NCBI RefSeq assembly: GCF_040869045.1
Contig: NC_090322.1
Span: 272,330,662 to 272,394,661, forward strand
Origin: Eurosta solidaginis
Lineage: Eukaryota > Arthropoda > Insecta > Diptera > Tephritidae
Reading direction: 5' to 3'
DNA: 64,000 bases
Shown here: piece after piece, positions 34,110 to 44,391 of the stretch
How the letters are laid out: each line of letters opens with the position of its first letter
How positions within the stretch are numbered: the stretch's first letter is position 1
Notes under the pieces: model-generated
What the model was told of the DNA's origin: nothing
Databases searched by the model: none
What the model saw: only the letters and a program-made list of their open reading frames with translations
Program-made: the position numbers and the translations under genes

Positions 34110-35236
34110 CACCCCCATTCTGCATTTCGATTACGTTCCCGTTCTCCGCTCCGCTTTAATCGAATTTTGGTATTCTGCATTACGTCGGAATCGTAAAGAG
34201 AAGAGGAAGAGCAAATGATTTTTCGAAATCATCTGTTGGTACGGAATGTGTGAACATTGGAACAAAATAAATTAAAGCAAATTTGTAAAAAACACTGAAA
34301 AACGTTTATATTTTATTATCCACGCCATTTTGTACAAAAAAAAGCAATAGAATATATTGCCGTAGTGTTATATTTTTTTGAGTGAAGTGCTTTCATAATT
34401 GTAAGTGTGTTTTTGTCGTTCTTTTGGCCAATTCCCTGCCGTGGCCACCAAGTTTTGTTAAAACGGATTCCTGCACGAATATAGTTGACATTTTCTGAAT
34501 TTTAAGGATGCTAATTTCATTGCACTGGCCTAAAATACTTTATAAAGGTTTATTTATTCCTTCCGCAAGGATTGTTTACGTTTTCGCTTCACCTTCCTCT
34601 ACGACGGCAGCTTGCTTTGGCATATAACTGGACCCAACGAACAGACACAAATTATAGCTGTCTATTATAATGGAATCAATAGCCACGGCATATATTTTTG
34701 GAGTTGGAAAGCAACGCATACGAAAATGGCCAGACGAGAATGGAAAGGCAAATATTGCGACATTTGTGTAATCCATTTGAGATGAGTGACGAATTGTAAG
34801 ACATTGAACTTAAAAGTTGTAAAGTTTAAAGACTTATTCTCTTATTTAGGTTCAAAAAAAACTCTCGACTTAACAAGGATGCTTTCAAGTATGTGTTAGA
34901 TACTTTTGCGGGGCAAATACGTCCAAGGACTTCGACATCGACATGTTGTTTTTGACCTGGAAACATATAAAAAACAATCATCATCAAGCCTTCTACGTTT
35001 CTTAACAAGTTTTGCTTACATTTTTGTTAAAATTCTGTTATAAATTAATAAAAAAATAAAAAGAAAATATTTTTCCGCCAACTAATTTGCAACTTAAAAA
35101 AACGGAACTACGATCGAAGTGCAGAATACAAAAAATCGAACGATTCGAAGTTGAATCGAAAGAGATTGGAACACAGAATACCAAAATTGCCAAATCGAAA
35201 AAATTCCAATCCAAGTCGAAATGCAGAATAGGGCTG
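34110..35236 (-). mobile_element. TIR element family 1, copy B (inverted)
   Basis: Ends 'CACCCCCATTCTGCATTTCG' (34110) and 'GTCGAAATGCAGAATAGGG' (to 35236), with AAT at 34107-34109 and 35237-35239. CAGAAT recurs near 35122, 35174 and 35224 (spacing 52 and 50). The interior matches copy A in reverse, for example 'ggcctaaaatactttataaa' and 'ttggccaattccctgccg'. An extra segment of about 110 bp near 34950-35060 is absent from copy A. Non-coding. Confidence 0.85.
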
Positions 35237-35239
35237 AAT

Positions 35240-35529
35240 ATACCATTCAGTTTATGCGCATATGTTGTTCAACATTTCAAATATTCTACAAAAGGACTGG
35301 TACAGAAAGACCTGCAAATTTAGAACTCCCTATGTTAGTTATGACATAGTTCGCTTTGAATAAATTGTTTTTCAACTGGGGTTTCGTGAAATTTTTAAAA
35401 ATATATTAACTTCTGAAGTCATGCTTTCAACAGCGAGAAAAATTATTAACAACGATGAGCATCGTAAAAACTGTTGTACATTTGGACAAATAATCCCAAT
35501 GTTAGTTACAGTTAGTGTTAAAATCGTTT
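35240..35529. other. No gene recognised
   Basis: AT-rich, short. Some phrases resemble 31240-31300, but no family could be defined. Confidence 0.35.
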
Positions 35530-35746
35530 TTCACCTGGTCCTTCCAGCGGGGTGGGGCCGCCCTCTTCCTCTGCGGGTTCCGAGATGTCCATAGATCTTT
35601 CTGAAAACTTTTCTCTCGAATAATCCCAGAGCCACTTCATCTGATGTTGTCATGGTCCATGTTTCTGCACCATATAGCAGGACGGGTACGATAAGTGACT
35701 TGTGCATAATTTTCGTTAGCCGAGCTCTATAAAACCAAATTGGCAT
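35530..35746 (-). pseudogene. LINE reverse-transcriptase fragment
   Basis: The - strand encodes 'LTKIMHKSLIVPVLLYGAET' followed by 'ALGLFERKVFRKIYG', the conserved post-palm region of a LINE polymerase, and then 'RRGRGRPHPAG' from the extreme C-terminus, so it has an internal deletion. It abuts the mariner remnant at 35749. It is probably the same family as 2886-3575. Confidence 0.6.
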
Positions 35747-35748
35747 GC

Positions 35749-36335
35749 GATTATGGACGACGAAACGTATTTGAAAATGGAACTGAGTACGTTGCCAGGT
35801 ACCCAGTTCTACTGGTGGCAGTCTGGAGAGGATATTCCTAATTAGGAAAAAACATCCAGATTAAAAAGTTTTGCAGACAGAATCTGATTTGGAAAAGTTA
35901 GTTCAAATGAATCCACGCCGTTACTTGCGATGGTAGCCATCAACGCAGAAATTAAGGTAAAAGAGTGTCTTCAAAAACGTCTTCTGCCATTCCTACGTCG
36001 TCATCTATATTTTGGCCGGATTTTGCTCCAGCACATTATGCTCGTGACACCCAAAAGTTGTTCGAAGAGAACAATGTATATGCATACCTAGTGTTAGGAA
36101 AAACTTGAATCCATTCAACGTGCCTGAGTTGCGGCAAATTGGTCGATAATGGGTTCTGATGAAAGCAAAACTCTTGAAAACAGGGAAGCCAATAAAAACC
36201 GTTACAAAAATAAAAAGCAAATAGCAAAATAAATGGCAAATGATATCGCTAAATATGGACGAAGCCGTTGTACAAAACTTGACGTCGGGTCTCTCCAGAA
36301 TAGTTCGGTCATACCGACAGCAACGAATAAAATGA
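35749..36335 (+). pseudogene. Mariner/Tc-type DDE transposase relic
   Basis: Readable segments in shifting frames are 'MDDETYLKMELSTLPG' (35754, holding the first catalytic Asp), 'KECLQKRLLPFLR' (about 35960-36000), 'FWPDFAPAHYA' (about 36010, second Asp), 'NPFNVPELRQIGR' (about 36110) and 'AVVQNLTSGLSRIVRSY' (about 36260-36310). Several stops and at least two frameshifts make it non-functional. The upstream DNA-binding domain was not found. Order and spacing fit a DDE transposase of the IS630-Tc1-mariner group. Confidence 0.65.
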
Positions 36336-36783
36336 TAAAACAAAAAACAAAAGTGCAAACAAAGAAACTGTAAGCATATTATTAGCATTTTTTAATTTGC
36401 AGTAGAGAACGTAAAACTATAGAGAACCGTCGCGGTTTTCACCATAGGAGAAATGTGGCATGAATTTCGTCAATTCCAACACTAGAAAAATTTTATCTAA
36501 TATATCGTTAGCTTAATGTGAAAATGTGCTAAGTCCTAAGACCTTTTACACATTTTACAGGATAAATTTTACAGGAGACGAAAAATAATGAATAATTTTT
36601 GAAATAGCCATTTCTTTTTAAACTGTGAATGAGGATACCTTAGTTGCAATATTTTTGAGTGTAGAAGCTTTGAAAAAGATAAATAAAAATCATGTATGCT
36701 AACCCAGCAGCTATTATATGACTTAGCACAATTTCCGCAGTCAAAACAAATTTTTTCTCCCGACTTAGCACTTTTTACTCAAT
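36336..36783. other. No gene recognised
   Basis: AT-rich. Two occurrences of 'cttagcac' or 'cttagcaca' phrases are shared with 39330-39350, suggesting that the family-2 element and neighbours landed in one older repeat. Confidence 0.35.
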
Positions 36784-38582
36784 CAGCCCAATTCTAAACG
36801 AAAATTCCGTGCGAGTTTTTTCCCTTCTCCCATTCCTCGTATTCTAAATAAAAATTCCTTATGAGTTTTTTCACTTCTCCCTTTCCTCCTATTCTGAACA
36901 ATGTTCGAAAAAGCGGAAACCGGTTATGGGAGAAAAGTAGGTATTCAGACCAATTCTAAATATTCTCGCGGAATTTTGTTCTCGCGGATTTTTTTATTCC
37001 CGCGGAAAAATTCCTCCAATTCTTTTCTCCTAGAGAGAAGAATAATTGGGGAATAGGAATTTCGAATTTTCGAAGTCAGCTGTTTTGTCAATTGAAATTT
37101 CGTTGCGCATTTCTTAGTTTGTTTAAAAAATTGAAAAGTTTAATTATTGTTGCCAATTGGTTTGAAATTAAGAAATAAGGTATAAACAATGCACATTATT
37201 GCATTTCATGTGGTATTCACTGAAATGAGTAATGAATTGGTGCCACAGCAACATCAGCAGAGGAGCATAAGAAGAAGACCGGCGGGATAACACAAATCCG
37301 CCGGAGTTGCCTGCATTCATTCTGCAAAGCAATTTTCTGGCGGCCAAGTCGAGTTGAGTTCGCCTTTCGCCATATGCCGAAATCTATTTGAGCCTTCTTA
37401 AAAAATCCTTGCGCAATTATTGGATGGCTACATCAAATATGCGAAGAGCTCTTCCGTTGCTTATGATATATTTTTCGACTTAAAATAAAGAATATTGTGG
37501 TTGTTGTTGTCGTTGTTTTAACAGTGAGAATATTGTGGTAGAATGTAAATACATAATTTAGCACAAATTTGTACAAATAAGTGTTCTTTCTTAAAATAAC
37601 CAATTTCCTTTAACTATTTTTATGCATTCCCTTTAATTTAACTAGTGAAAAAACTCCTATGAAATGGAACCGGTTACTTTTCTCCCATAACCGGTTTCCG
37701 CTTTTTCGAACATTGTTCAGAATAGGAGGAGAGGGAGAAGTGAAAAAACTCACAAGGAATTTTTATTTAGAATACGAGGAATGGGAGAAGGGAAACAATT
37801 CGCACGGAATTTTTGTTTAGAATTGGGCTGATTATGAATGTGAGGGAGAGGGAGATTTCTCTGCCATTACCTAGGAGTTTTTTCACTAGTTAAATTAAAG
37901 GGAATGCATCAAAATAGTTAAAGGAAATTGGTTATTTTAAGAAAGAACACTTATTTGTACAAATTTGTGCTAAATTATGTATTTACATTCTACCACAATA
38001 TTCTCACTGTTAAAACAACGACAACAACAACCACAATATTCTTTATTTTAAGTCGAAAAATATATCATAAGCAACGGAAGAGCTCTTCGCATATTTGATG
38101 TAGCCATCCAATAATTGCGCAAGGATTTTTTAAGAAGGCTCAAATAGATTTCGGCATATGGCGAAAGGCGAACTCAACTCGACTTGGCCGCCAGAAAATT
38201 GCTTTGCAGAATGAATGCAGGCAACTCCGGCGGATTTGTGTTATCCCGCCGGTCTTCTTATGCTCCTCTGTTGATGTTGCTGTGGCACGAATTCATTACT
38301 CATTTCAGTGAATACCACATGAAATGCAATAATGTGCATTATTTATACCTTATTTCTTAATTTCAAACAAATTGGCAACAATAATTAAACTTTACAATTT
38401 TTTAAACAAAATAAGAAATGCGCACCGAAATTTCAATTGACAAAACAGCTGACTTCGAAAAATCGAAATTCCTATTCCCCAATTATTCTTCTCCCTAGGA
38501 GAAAAGAATTGGAGGAATTTTTCCGCGGGAATAAAAAAATCCGCGAGAACAAAATTCCTCGAGATTATTTAGAATTGGTCTG
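36784..38582. mobile_element. TIR element family 2, outer copy, interrupted by another copy
   Basis: Starts 'CAGCCCAATTCTAAACG' (36784) and ends 'TTTAGAATTGGTCTG' (38582), flanked by AAT (36781-36783 and 38583-38585). It is split at 36945 by a second, inverted copy (36946-37830). The joined outer parts, 36784-36942 plus 37831-38582, give about 910 bp. The left end carries ATTCT at 36791, 36841 and 36891, exactly 50 bp apart. No transposase. Other family-2 copies: 42372-42963, 47307-47889 (truncated) and 54608-54814 (truncated). Confidence 0.85.
36946..37830 (-). mobile_element. TIR element family 2, inner nested copy
   Basis: Starts 'CAGACCAATTCTAAATATT' and ends 'GTTTAGAATTGGGCTG', flanked by ATT (36943-36945 and 37831-37833). 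The interrupted sequence continues as 'gtaggt/atgaatgtgag', matching the uninterrupted 'gtaggtaggtatgaatgtga' at 47460-47480. The 885-bp copy is opposite in orientation to the outer one, producing a large imperfect palindrome. Confidence 0.87.
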
Positions 38583-38689
38583 AATATGTTTCCCCATCAC
38601 TCCTCCCCTTTAATAATTGAAAGATAACACTAAAACTATATATTTCACAAAAAATACTATTTATTTGTCAAACTATTTCTAACGGTTCT

Positions 38690-39325
38690 GATCTGGACTC
38701 TTTTGCCGGATGGTGCGCAGACAATAATATATTTTTAAATTCAAACAAATGCCGTGTTGTGTCTTATTCCAAAAGGACAACTGCCACATACTTTAGGTAG
38801 GGACTTGGGTGTAATTTTTGACTCCAAACTCTCTTTTTCTAGTCACGTTGACTTCATTGCTTCAAAATTTGTTGCAATGGTTGGGTTCAGTAGACGTAAC
38901 ACAAGTGACTTTAAGGACCCTATGACGTTGAAGGCACTTTATATATCCTTGGTCAGAAGAGGTCTTGAATATTGCTCAATAATATGGAATCATTTCTATG
39001 AATCTAACTCCTATAAAATTGAGAAAGTTCAAACAATTTTTACAAAAATTGTTTTACGTCTGCTTCACTGGCCGGACGGCCTCCCATATATGCCAGCAGT
39101 CACAAATTGCATGGTCTTCAGGCTTTGCATGACAGAAGAACTTTTATTTTACTCATGCTTGCCTATAATGTAATCAACTTTAGTACGAATTACTCTGATT
39201 TATCTTATTTGTTCATTCCATATATTCCACTGCGTGATCTTCGGCATAATAGATTATGTATCGAAATAACTCATAAAACGAATTATGCAATGAATGAACC
39301 TATAACTAGGACATTTTTTTAAACA
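38690..39325 (+). pseudogene. Jockey/CR1-like LINE 3' fragment
   Basis: Encodes the RT thumb and C-terminus: 'GWCADNNIFLNSNKC' near 38711, 'DLGVIFDSKLSFSSHVD' near 38800, and 'FKDPMTLKALYISLVRRG' near 38910, followed by 'LEYCSIIWN'. The palm is missing and there is a frame change near 38760. Similar C-terminal motifs appear in the LINEs at 57.6-62.6 kb. It ends near 39320. Confidence 0.75.
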
Positions 39326-39599
39326 TCTGACGACTTAGCACATTTACACATCATTGCCCACAGCACGTAAAAATGAAAAATGAAAATATTTTTTTTGTGA
39401 TCGATGTATTTTGAATTCATGTTTAAAACTGCATTAAAAAAACAATTTTTCAAAAAAAGTGACTTGGGACATTTTCACATTAAGCTAATGATATAAAATT
39501 CTTGTGTCACGGTGTTAGAGGCTTAACTCCTCCGAACCGATTCTCATGAAATTTTGTGAGCATATTGGGTAGGTCTGAGAATCGGCCAACGTCTACCTT

Positions 39600-40330
39600 T
39601 TTTTCACTACGTGCATAGGGTCTTGAGATCAAAACGTGTACCCGGGTACCCCTAGAATGTGTTTATACAATATGGATATCAAATGAAAACTGTTGATGAG
39701 TGCTATAGTACAGGATAATTTTCATACAACTGGGAGGCTAGGGTCTCGAGATATAGCCCAAAACGTGGACCCGGGTACCCCTAGAACGTGTTTATACAAT
39801 ATGGATATCAAATGAAAACTGTTGATGAGTGCTATAGTACAGGATAATTTTCATACAACTGGGAGGCTAGGGTCTGGAGATATAGGCCAAACGTGGGCCC
39901 GTGAACGCATAGACAATGTTTTTACATTGTGGGTATCAAATTGAAGCTGTTGATGAGTGCTTTAGTACAGGGTAGTTTTCATACCTATTGGTGACTAGGG
40001 TCTCGAGATATAGGCCAAAACGTGGATCAGGGTAACACTAGAATGTGTTTTTACATTATGGGTATCAAATTGAAGCTGTTGATGTGTGCTTTAGTACAGA
40101 GTAAGTTTTATGCCGCTGGGTGACTAGGGTCTCGAGATGTAGGCCAAAACGTGGACCCGGATACACCTAGAATGTGTTTTTATATTATGGGTATCAAATT
40201 GAAGCTGTTGATGTGTGCTATAAAACAGAGTAAGTTTTACATCGCTGAGTGACTAGGGTCTCGAGATATAGGCCAAAACATGGACCCGGATACCCCTAGA
40301 ATGTGTATGTATTATGGATATCAAATGAAA
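39600..40330 (+). repeat. 130-bp tandem repeats of the Helitron-like element
   Basis: 'cctagaatgtgttt' or variants recur near 39650, 39780, 39909, 40038, 40168 and 40297, a period of about 129-130 bp. Other repeated blocks are 'atggatatcaaatgaaa', 'gctagggtctcgagatata' and 'aaaacgtggacccgg'. The unit is homologous to the reverse complement of the 130-bp unit at 19780-23815. Confidence 0.85.
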
Positions 40331-40553
40331 GCTGTTGCTGAGAGCTCTAAAGTTCATTGTGATATTCGATTTAGTGGCATCAACCTGGCAAAACTGATAA
40401 ATATGCATGCGAAGCCGAAATAAAGACAAGAATTAATAATACCCACATACCTATTATATACGTCCTATTCGATTTGCCTGAAATTTCGTATATAAATTTG
40501 CCTATATTAGTATTTACGATGCTTTTTTCCGGGAAGTATACCAGAGACGGACA

Positions 40554-40622
40554 GGGACTGGGATTAGGACTAGGACTGGGACTGAGACTGAGACTGAGAC
40601 TCGGAGTGGGACTGGGACTGGA
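40554..40622. repeat. GGGACT-type hexamer microsatellite
   Basis: Eleven or so imperfect units alternating GGGACT, AGGACT and GAGACT. On the other strand it gives a spurious Ser/Pro-rich frame. Confidence 0.85.
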
Positions 40623-40890
40623 ACAAAATACATACCACCCTCTGGGACTGGCAATAAGAGATGAAGAAAGAGAAAAAATTGAGGGAAGAAAGAAGAGAGA
40701 AGGAGACTGAGAAAGAGATAGAATGAGACGAAGATGGAGATAGATGAAGCGAAAAAGACGGAAGGAGGTGTGAATAAAAAGATTAGGAAAAATTGTAGAG
40801 GGGTAGGGCAGAGTTAGACGGAAATAGCTTATTAAAATATATGCAGATAGACCAAATATAGGGCAGAACAACGTCAGTAGGGTCTGCTAG

Positions 40891-41499
40891 TTTTGATATA
40901 ATAACCACAATTTAACTATTTTTTAATGTTTTCAATTACTTTATGTGTAATTTCAACGAAAACACCGCGTTTTTTGCTAATCTTCAAGTAGGTAATGTAG
41001 CGAATTACCGCCAATTTGACAATGTCTATAGATTTACGTCTCTGATTTGCAGAACTTTTTTCACCAGTCCTTACATGGAGTGTACACACGCCAAATTTGT
41101 TGCTGTAACACGTTGCGTTCAGAAGATGGGGTGACGAAATAAGTGGACGGGCGCTGAGTTACGTGTGATCGGTGACTTGCTTTGTACTGGCTTTCGTATT
41201 TTTACAAATTCTTCTAGCTTTAATCATTTTTATTGTGCAAACACCAAAAACTCGCATAGGTTTTAAAGGGGTCTTTCGGAAGTGGACGTAGATTGGGTTA
41301 GTCACCATCCGAAATTTAAAAAAAAAAAATTTTGATCCTAGTCTTCAGAAGGAGAAGGAAATATAGAGATCAAATTTAAAACTAAGATGAAAATAATCAG
41401 TTATTGATATTAGAGAAAAATTGCAAAGTTTACAAACGGCGATTGTTACTAGGAGATGTTTCTGAATTTCACTTCTTCATCAGCTAGCTTCTCGGGAGC
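40891..41499. other. No gene recognised
   Basis: AT-rich, with no termini or coding signature that I can support. Confidence 0.4.
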
Positions 41500-41585
41500 T
41501 GAGTATTGAACTCGAATCTCCAACATTCATACCAGTGTAAAGGTATGTAGATGCCTTTAACCGCTCAGCCATAGGAATGCCCCAC
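41500..41585 (-). mobile_element. tRNA-derived SINE head or tRNA pseudogene
   Basis: The - strand reads 'TATGGCTGAGCGGTTAAAGG' at 41574-41555, an A box with the tRNA-Leu/Ser D-arm pattern, and 'GAGATTCGAGTTCAATACTC' at 41522-41502, a B box and T arm. Acceptor pairing is poor, so it is not a working tRNA. Confidence 0.5.
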
Positions 41586-42371
41586 TGATCTAATATCAAT
41601 TACAAAACAATTGATTGCATAAAGCAATATGAACAAATCTCGCTAATTAAACTGAAAGTAATCAGGTTACAAGAAAAAATTTATTTCGGCTGTACTTGCA
41701 AATATCAAAACCAATTTTTTAATTTCCGCTGCGCTCTCAAGATGGGATTAAAATTTTTTTTCGACCCAGTCCATTGTGCAGTTCTTTGCCGTATACGAAT
41801 CTAGTACAAGTACTTTCTGTTACTATCTCGACAGCCTTCGGAACGATTTTTTAATCACTCGAACCCTCAAGCCCCTCATCCCTCTGGGGTGATCTATCAG
41901 ACTAGCGATTCATTGTAAGCAACTGCGCTGACTACGCATTCCACTACCACGCCTAATTGCCATCTAGAATTACCCTTAGACATTTTGTGCTTCTACTGCA
42001 GGGTTACAGTCCTATCTTAGGCTTAATGCAATTCGTCACAACGCAAGAGTATTTTGTTCACAAAGTCTTTAATCCTTTATAAATAATTTCAAAAATCATG
42101 AATGGTCAGCCATAAAAAAATAACATTATGCAAACTCATGGCTCTTATCATATTCAATCAAGAATTTTGCAGTCATCCTCTATGTATTGTTATATAAATA
42201 CATACCATACATTTATATATACATACATACTCATATGTATCTAACTAGATTACACTTTTGCAAATCATGCCGGGTTAAAAGTACATATAAGTATATTCAT
42301 ATATCGCTCATTTACTTCAAGTGTCATAACTCAAAAAACAAAATTTTCCAGGAGAGCCATTCAAAGATTTT
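41586..42371. other. No gene; possible second tRNA-like scrap
   Basis: On the - strand near 41945-41860 'GGCGTGGTAGTGGAATGCG' and 'GAGGGTTCGAGTGATT' could be A and B boxes about 80 bp apart, but the fold is weak. The rest is AT-rich, with a 'tatacatacatac' stretch at 42220. Confidence 0.35.
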
Positions 42372-42963
42372 CAGCCCAATACTAAACGAAAATTCCGTGC
42401 GAGTTTTTTCCCTTCTCCCATTCCTCGTATTCTAAATAAAAATTCCTTGTGAGTTTTTTCACTTCTCCCTGTCCTATTCTGAACAATGTTGAAATTGCGC
42501 AAGGATTTTTTAAGAAGGCTCAAATAGATTTCGGCATGTGGCGAAAGGCGAACTCAACTCGACGTGGCCGCCAGAAAATTGCTTTGCAGAATGAAAGCAG
42601 GCAACTCCGGCGGATTTGTGTTATCCCGCCGTCTTCTTCTTATGCTCCTCTGTTGATGTTGCTGTGGCACCAATTCATTACTCATTTCAGTGAATACCAC
42701 ATGAAATGCAATAATGTGCATTGTTTATACCTTATTTCTTAATTTCAAAAAAATTCGCAACAATAATTAAACTTTTAAATTTTTTAAACAAAATAAGAAA
42801 TGCGCAACGAAATTTCAATTGACAAAACAGCTGACTTCGAAAATTCGAAATTCCTGTTCCCCAATTTTTCTTCTCCCTAGGAGAAAAGAATTGGAGGAAT
42901 TTTTCCGCGGGAATAAAAAATCCGCGAGAACAAAATTCCGCGAGAATATTTAGAATTGGTCTA
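42372..42963 (+). mobile_element. TIR element family 2, internally deleted copy
   Basis: Left end 'CAGCCCAATACTAAACG', right end 'ATATTTAGAATTGGTCTA', flanked by TTT (42369-42371 and 42964-42966). About 300 bp of the interior is missing after 'gaacaatgtt' (42490), so the left terminal repeats abut the right half. It lies about 250 bp before the MSBP exon. Confidence 0.8.
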
Positions 42964-43216
42964 TTTAACTGCCATATCTTGCGCATATAAAGGCATACTT
43001 TCATTTGTATAGCACGTGGTACATTTTTAACGGATCACAAAGAGTTTTTATACAACATAGATCATACGTTACTTTTATATGTTATTAACTCAAAAGTCAT
43101 GTTTTTTGAGTTATGACGCTATTGAAGTAAATGACCGATATGGCTAAATTTTGCTTCACTACGAAACTTTTATCTACTAATTTAATTTGAGTTCTATAAT
43201 TATTTTTACTTATCAG

Positions 43217-43653
43217 GCGGTCCATATGCGTCTTTTGCTGGTCGAGATGCATCCCGAAATTTGGCAACATTCAATGTTGAACCCAATAATAAAGAAGATT
43301 ATGATGATTTAAGTGATCTAAATGCCATGGAAATGGATTCTGTTCGAGAATGGGAAATGCAATTCAAAGGTAATTCGCAATAAAGATTTACCTTATAACT
43401 TTAACTGATTATACCCATTAAAAAATAACTTTTATGCATCAAATTTTATCATTCTTTAGAAAAATACGATTTGGTAGGTAAGTTACTACGAAAAGGTGAA
43501 CAACCGACCAACTATGATGATGAAGAAGAAGATTCTAATGAGGTAGTCACTGAAACCAATACTACTGCCACAGCTTCAACCACGAGTGCACATACAAAAG
43601 ATGATGCCGTAAGGAAGCGTGTCGCTAACTCCACTGAAGAGGAAGCTAAATAG
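43217..43653 (+). CDS. MSBP: Membrane steroid-binding protein (PGRMC/MAPR family), last two exons
   Basis: Two exons, 43217-43369 and 43460-43653, are joined across a 90-bp GT-AG intron. The first begins with the last two bases of a Gly codon after 'tttacttatcag'. It reads GGPYASFAGRDASRN, the C-terminal half of the cytochrome b5-like haem-binding domain of MAPR proteins. Next come 'DDYDDLSDLNAMEMDSVREW'-type residues and 'FKEKYDLVGKLLRKGEQPTN', then an acidic, Thr/Ala-rich tail ending at TAG 43651-43653. MAPR proteins bind haem and sterols and sit in the ER membrane (family knowledge). The N-terminal membrane segment and first half of the domain are not in the window. The splice phases agree and no damage is seen. 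A DDYDD-like acidic run starts at about residue 28 of this fragment. Confidence 0.9.
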
Positions 43654-43694
43654 ATCGTAGTTGTCTCGTAAATTTTTCGTTATTAAAACTAATT

Positions 43695-43700
43695 AATAAA
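43695..43700 (+). terminator. MSBP poly(A) signal
   Basis: AATAAA 42 bp after the MSBP stop codon, in 'actaattaataaatttt'. It is the first canonical signal downstream. Confidence 0.6.
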
Positions 43701-44101
43701 TTTTAAATTTTTAGTTTACTTAAACATTATTTAATTAAAACATTGAAAAATTATTACCGTAAAAGTTGAGTGTGTTCATCAATTGAACGGATAAAATATT
43801 TAACAAAACACAAAATGTCACTACAAAACATTACTTTGGTTCATACGCATGATTATAGCTTTAGATGTGCAAATGTGGCAGTTAGATGTGTGTTTTATTT
43901 CGTATATAAACCTCTATTTTCACCATAGGCAGTTTTCTTGAGAAAATGATCCTTGGGGGAGAATAGTTTTCTTTATTAAATTGTACCGAAATTATTACGA
44001 TGACAAACTGAGGTGTTTTAGCCATGTCCGTATGGCTGTTTGAGCACAAACTAGTCGTTCAATGTCTCGAGGAAATTTGGTAAGGGGGTATATATGGGTG
44101 T
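43701..44101. other. MSBP downstream region
   Basis: No gene. 44020-44045 'ttagccatgtccgtatggct' is a scrap resembling the (TCCG)n region of the 12.1-kb element. Confidence 0.4.
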
Positions 44102-44245
44102 GGCGGCCGCCGTGGTGTGCTGGTAGCGTGCCCGCCTACCACACCAAAGATCCTTGGTTGAAGTCCCGGGGCAAACAAGTCAAAAATTTAAAAACGAGCT
44201 TAGAATAAAGTTTTCGTAAGCGGAGTCGCCCCTCGGCGATCGCAT
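44102..44245 (+). mobile_element. tRNA-derived SINE, copy 1 (diverged)
   Basis: Starts 'ggcggccgccgtggtgtgc'. The A-box-like 'tggtgtgctggtagcgtg' and B-box-like 'ggttgaagtccc' (44156-44167) are properly spaced for pol III. 'gcggagtcgcccctcggc' near 44220 matches the body of the copy at 46966-47300. A (ATTT)n run follows at 44308-44331. Confidence 0.7.
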
Positions 44246-44391
44246 CGGACCACTAATATAAAGACAACCGATATCTCAAAAATAGGGTTCTCGCCATATC
44301 TTCATTTTTATTTATTTATTTATTTAAAGTCGACAACAAACGTAAAATGTTCGACTACATGATAAAAATAGACATACATATTGTAACGAAT

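Larger units (their letters stand above)
39487..40890 (+). mobile_element. Helitron-like non-autonomous element
   Basis: The left part has 'cttaactcctccgaaccgat' and 'tctcatgaaattttgtgagc', a block common in insect Helitrons by my recollection. The middle holds six 130-bp repeats. The 3' end is 'gggtctgCTAG' at 40890 followed by T, fitting the CTRR|T Helitron rule, with a possible GCAGA/TCTGC hairpin just before it. No Rep/helicase gene. A GGGACT-type microsatellite lies at 40554-40622. The 5' end is approximate. Confidence 0.55.

Noticed and set aside
40380..40871. Long - strand frame rich in Ser, Pro and Leu
   Set aside because: It is created by the GGGACT-type microsatellite within the Helitron-like element and has no domain.
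41860..41945. Second tRNA-like sequence on the - strand
   Set aside because: The B-box-like GGTTCGAGTGA is weak and no cloverleaf stems pair well; mentioned only as a scrap.
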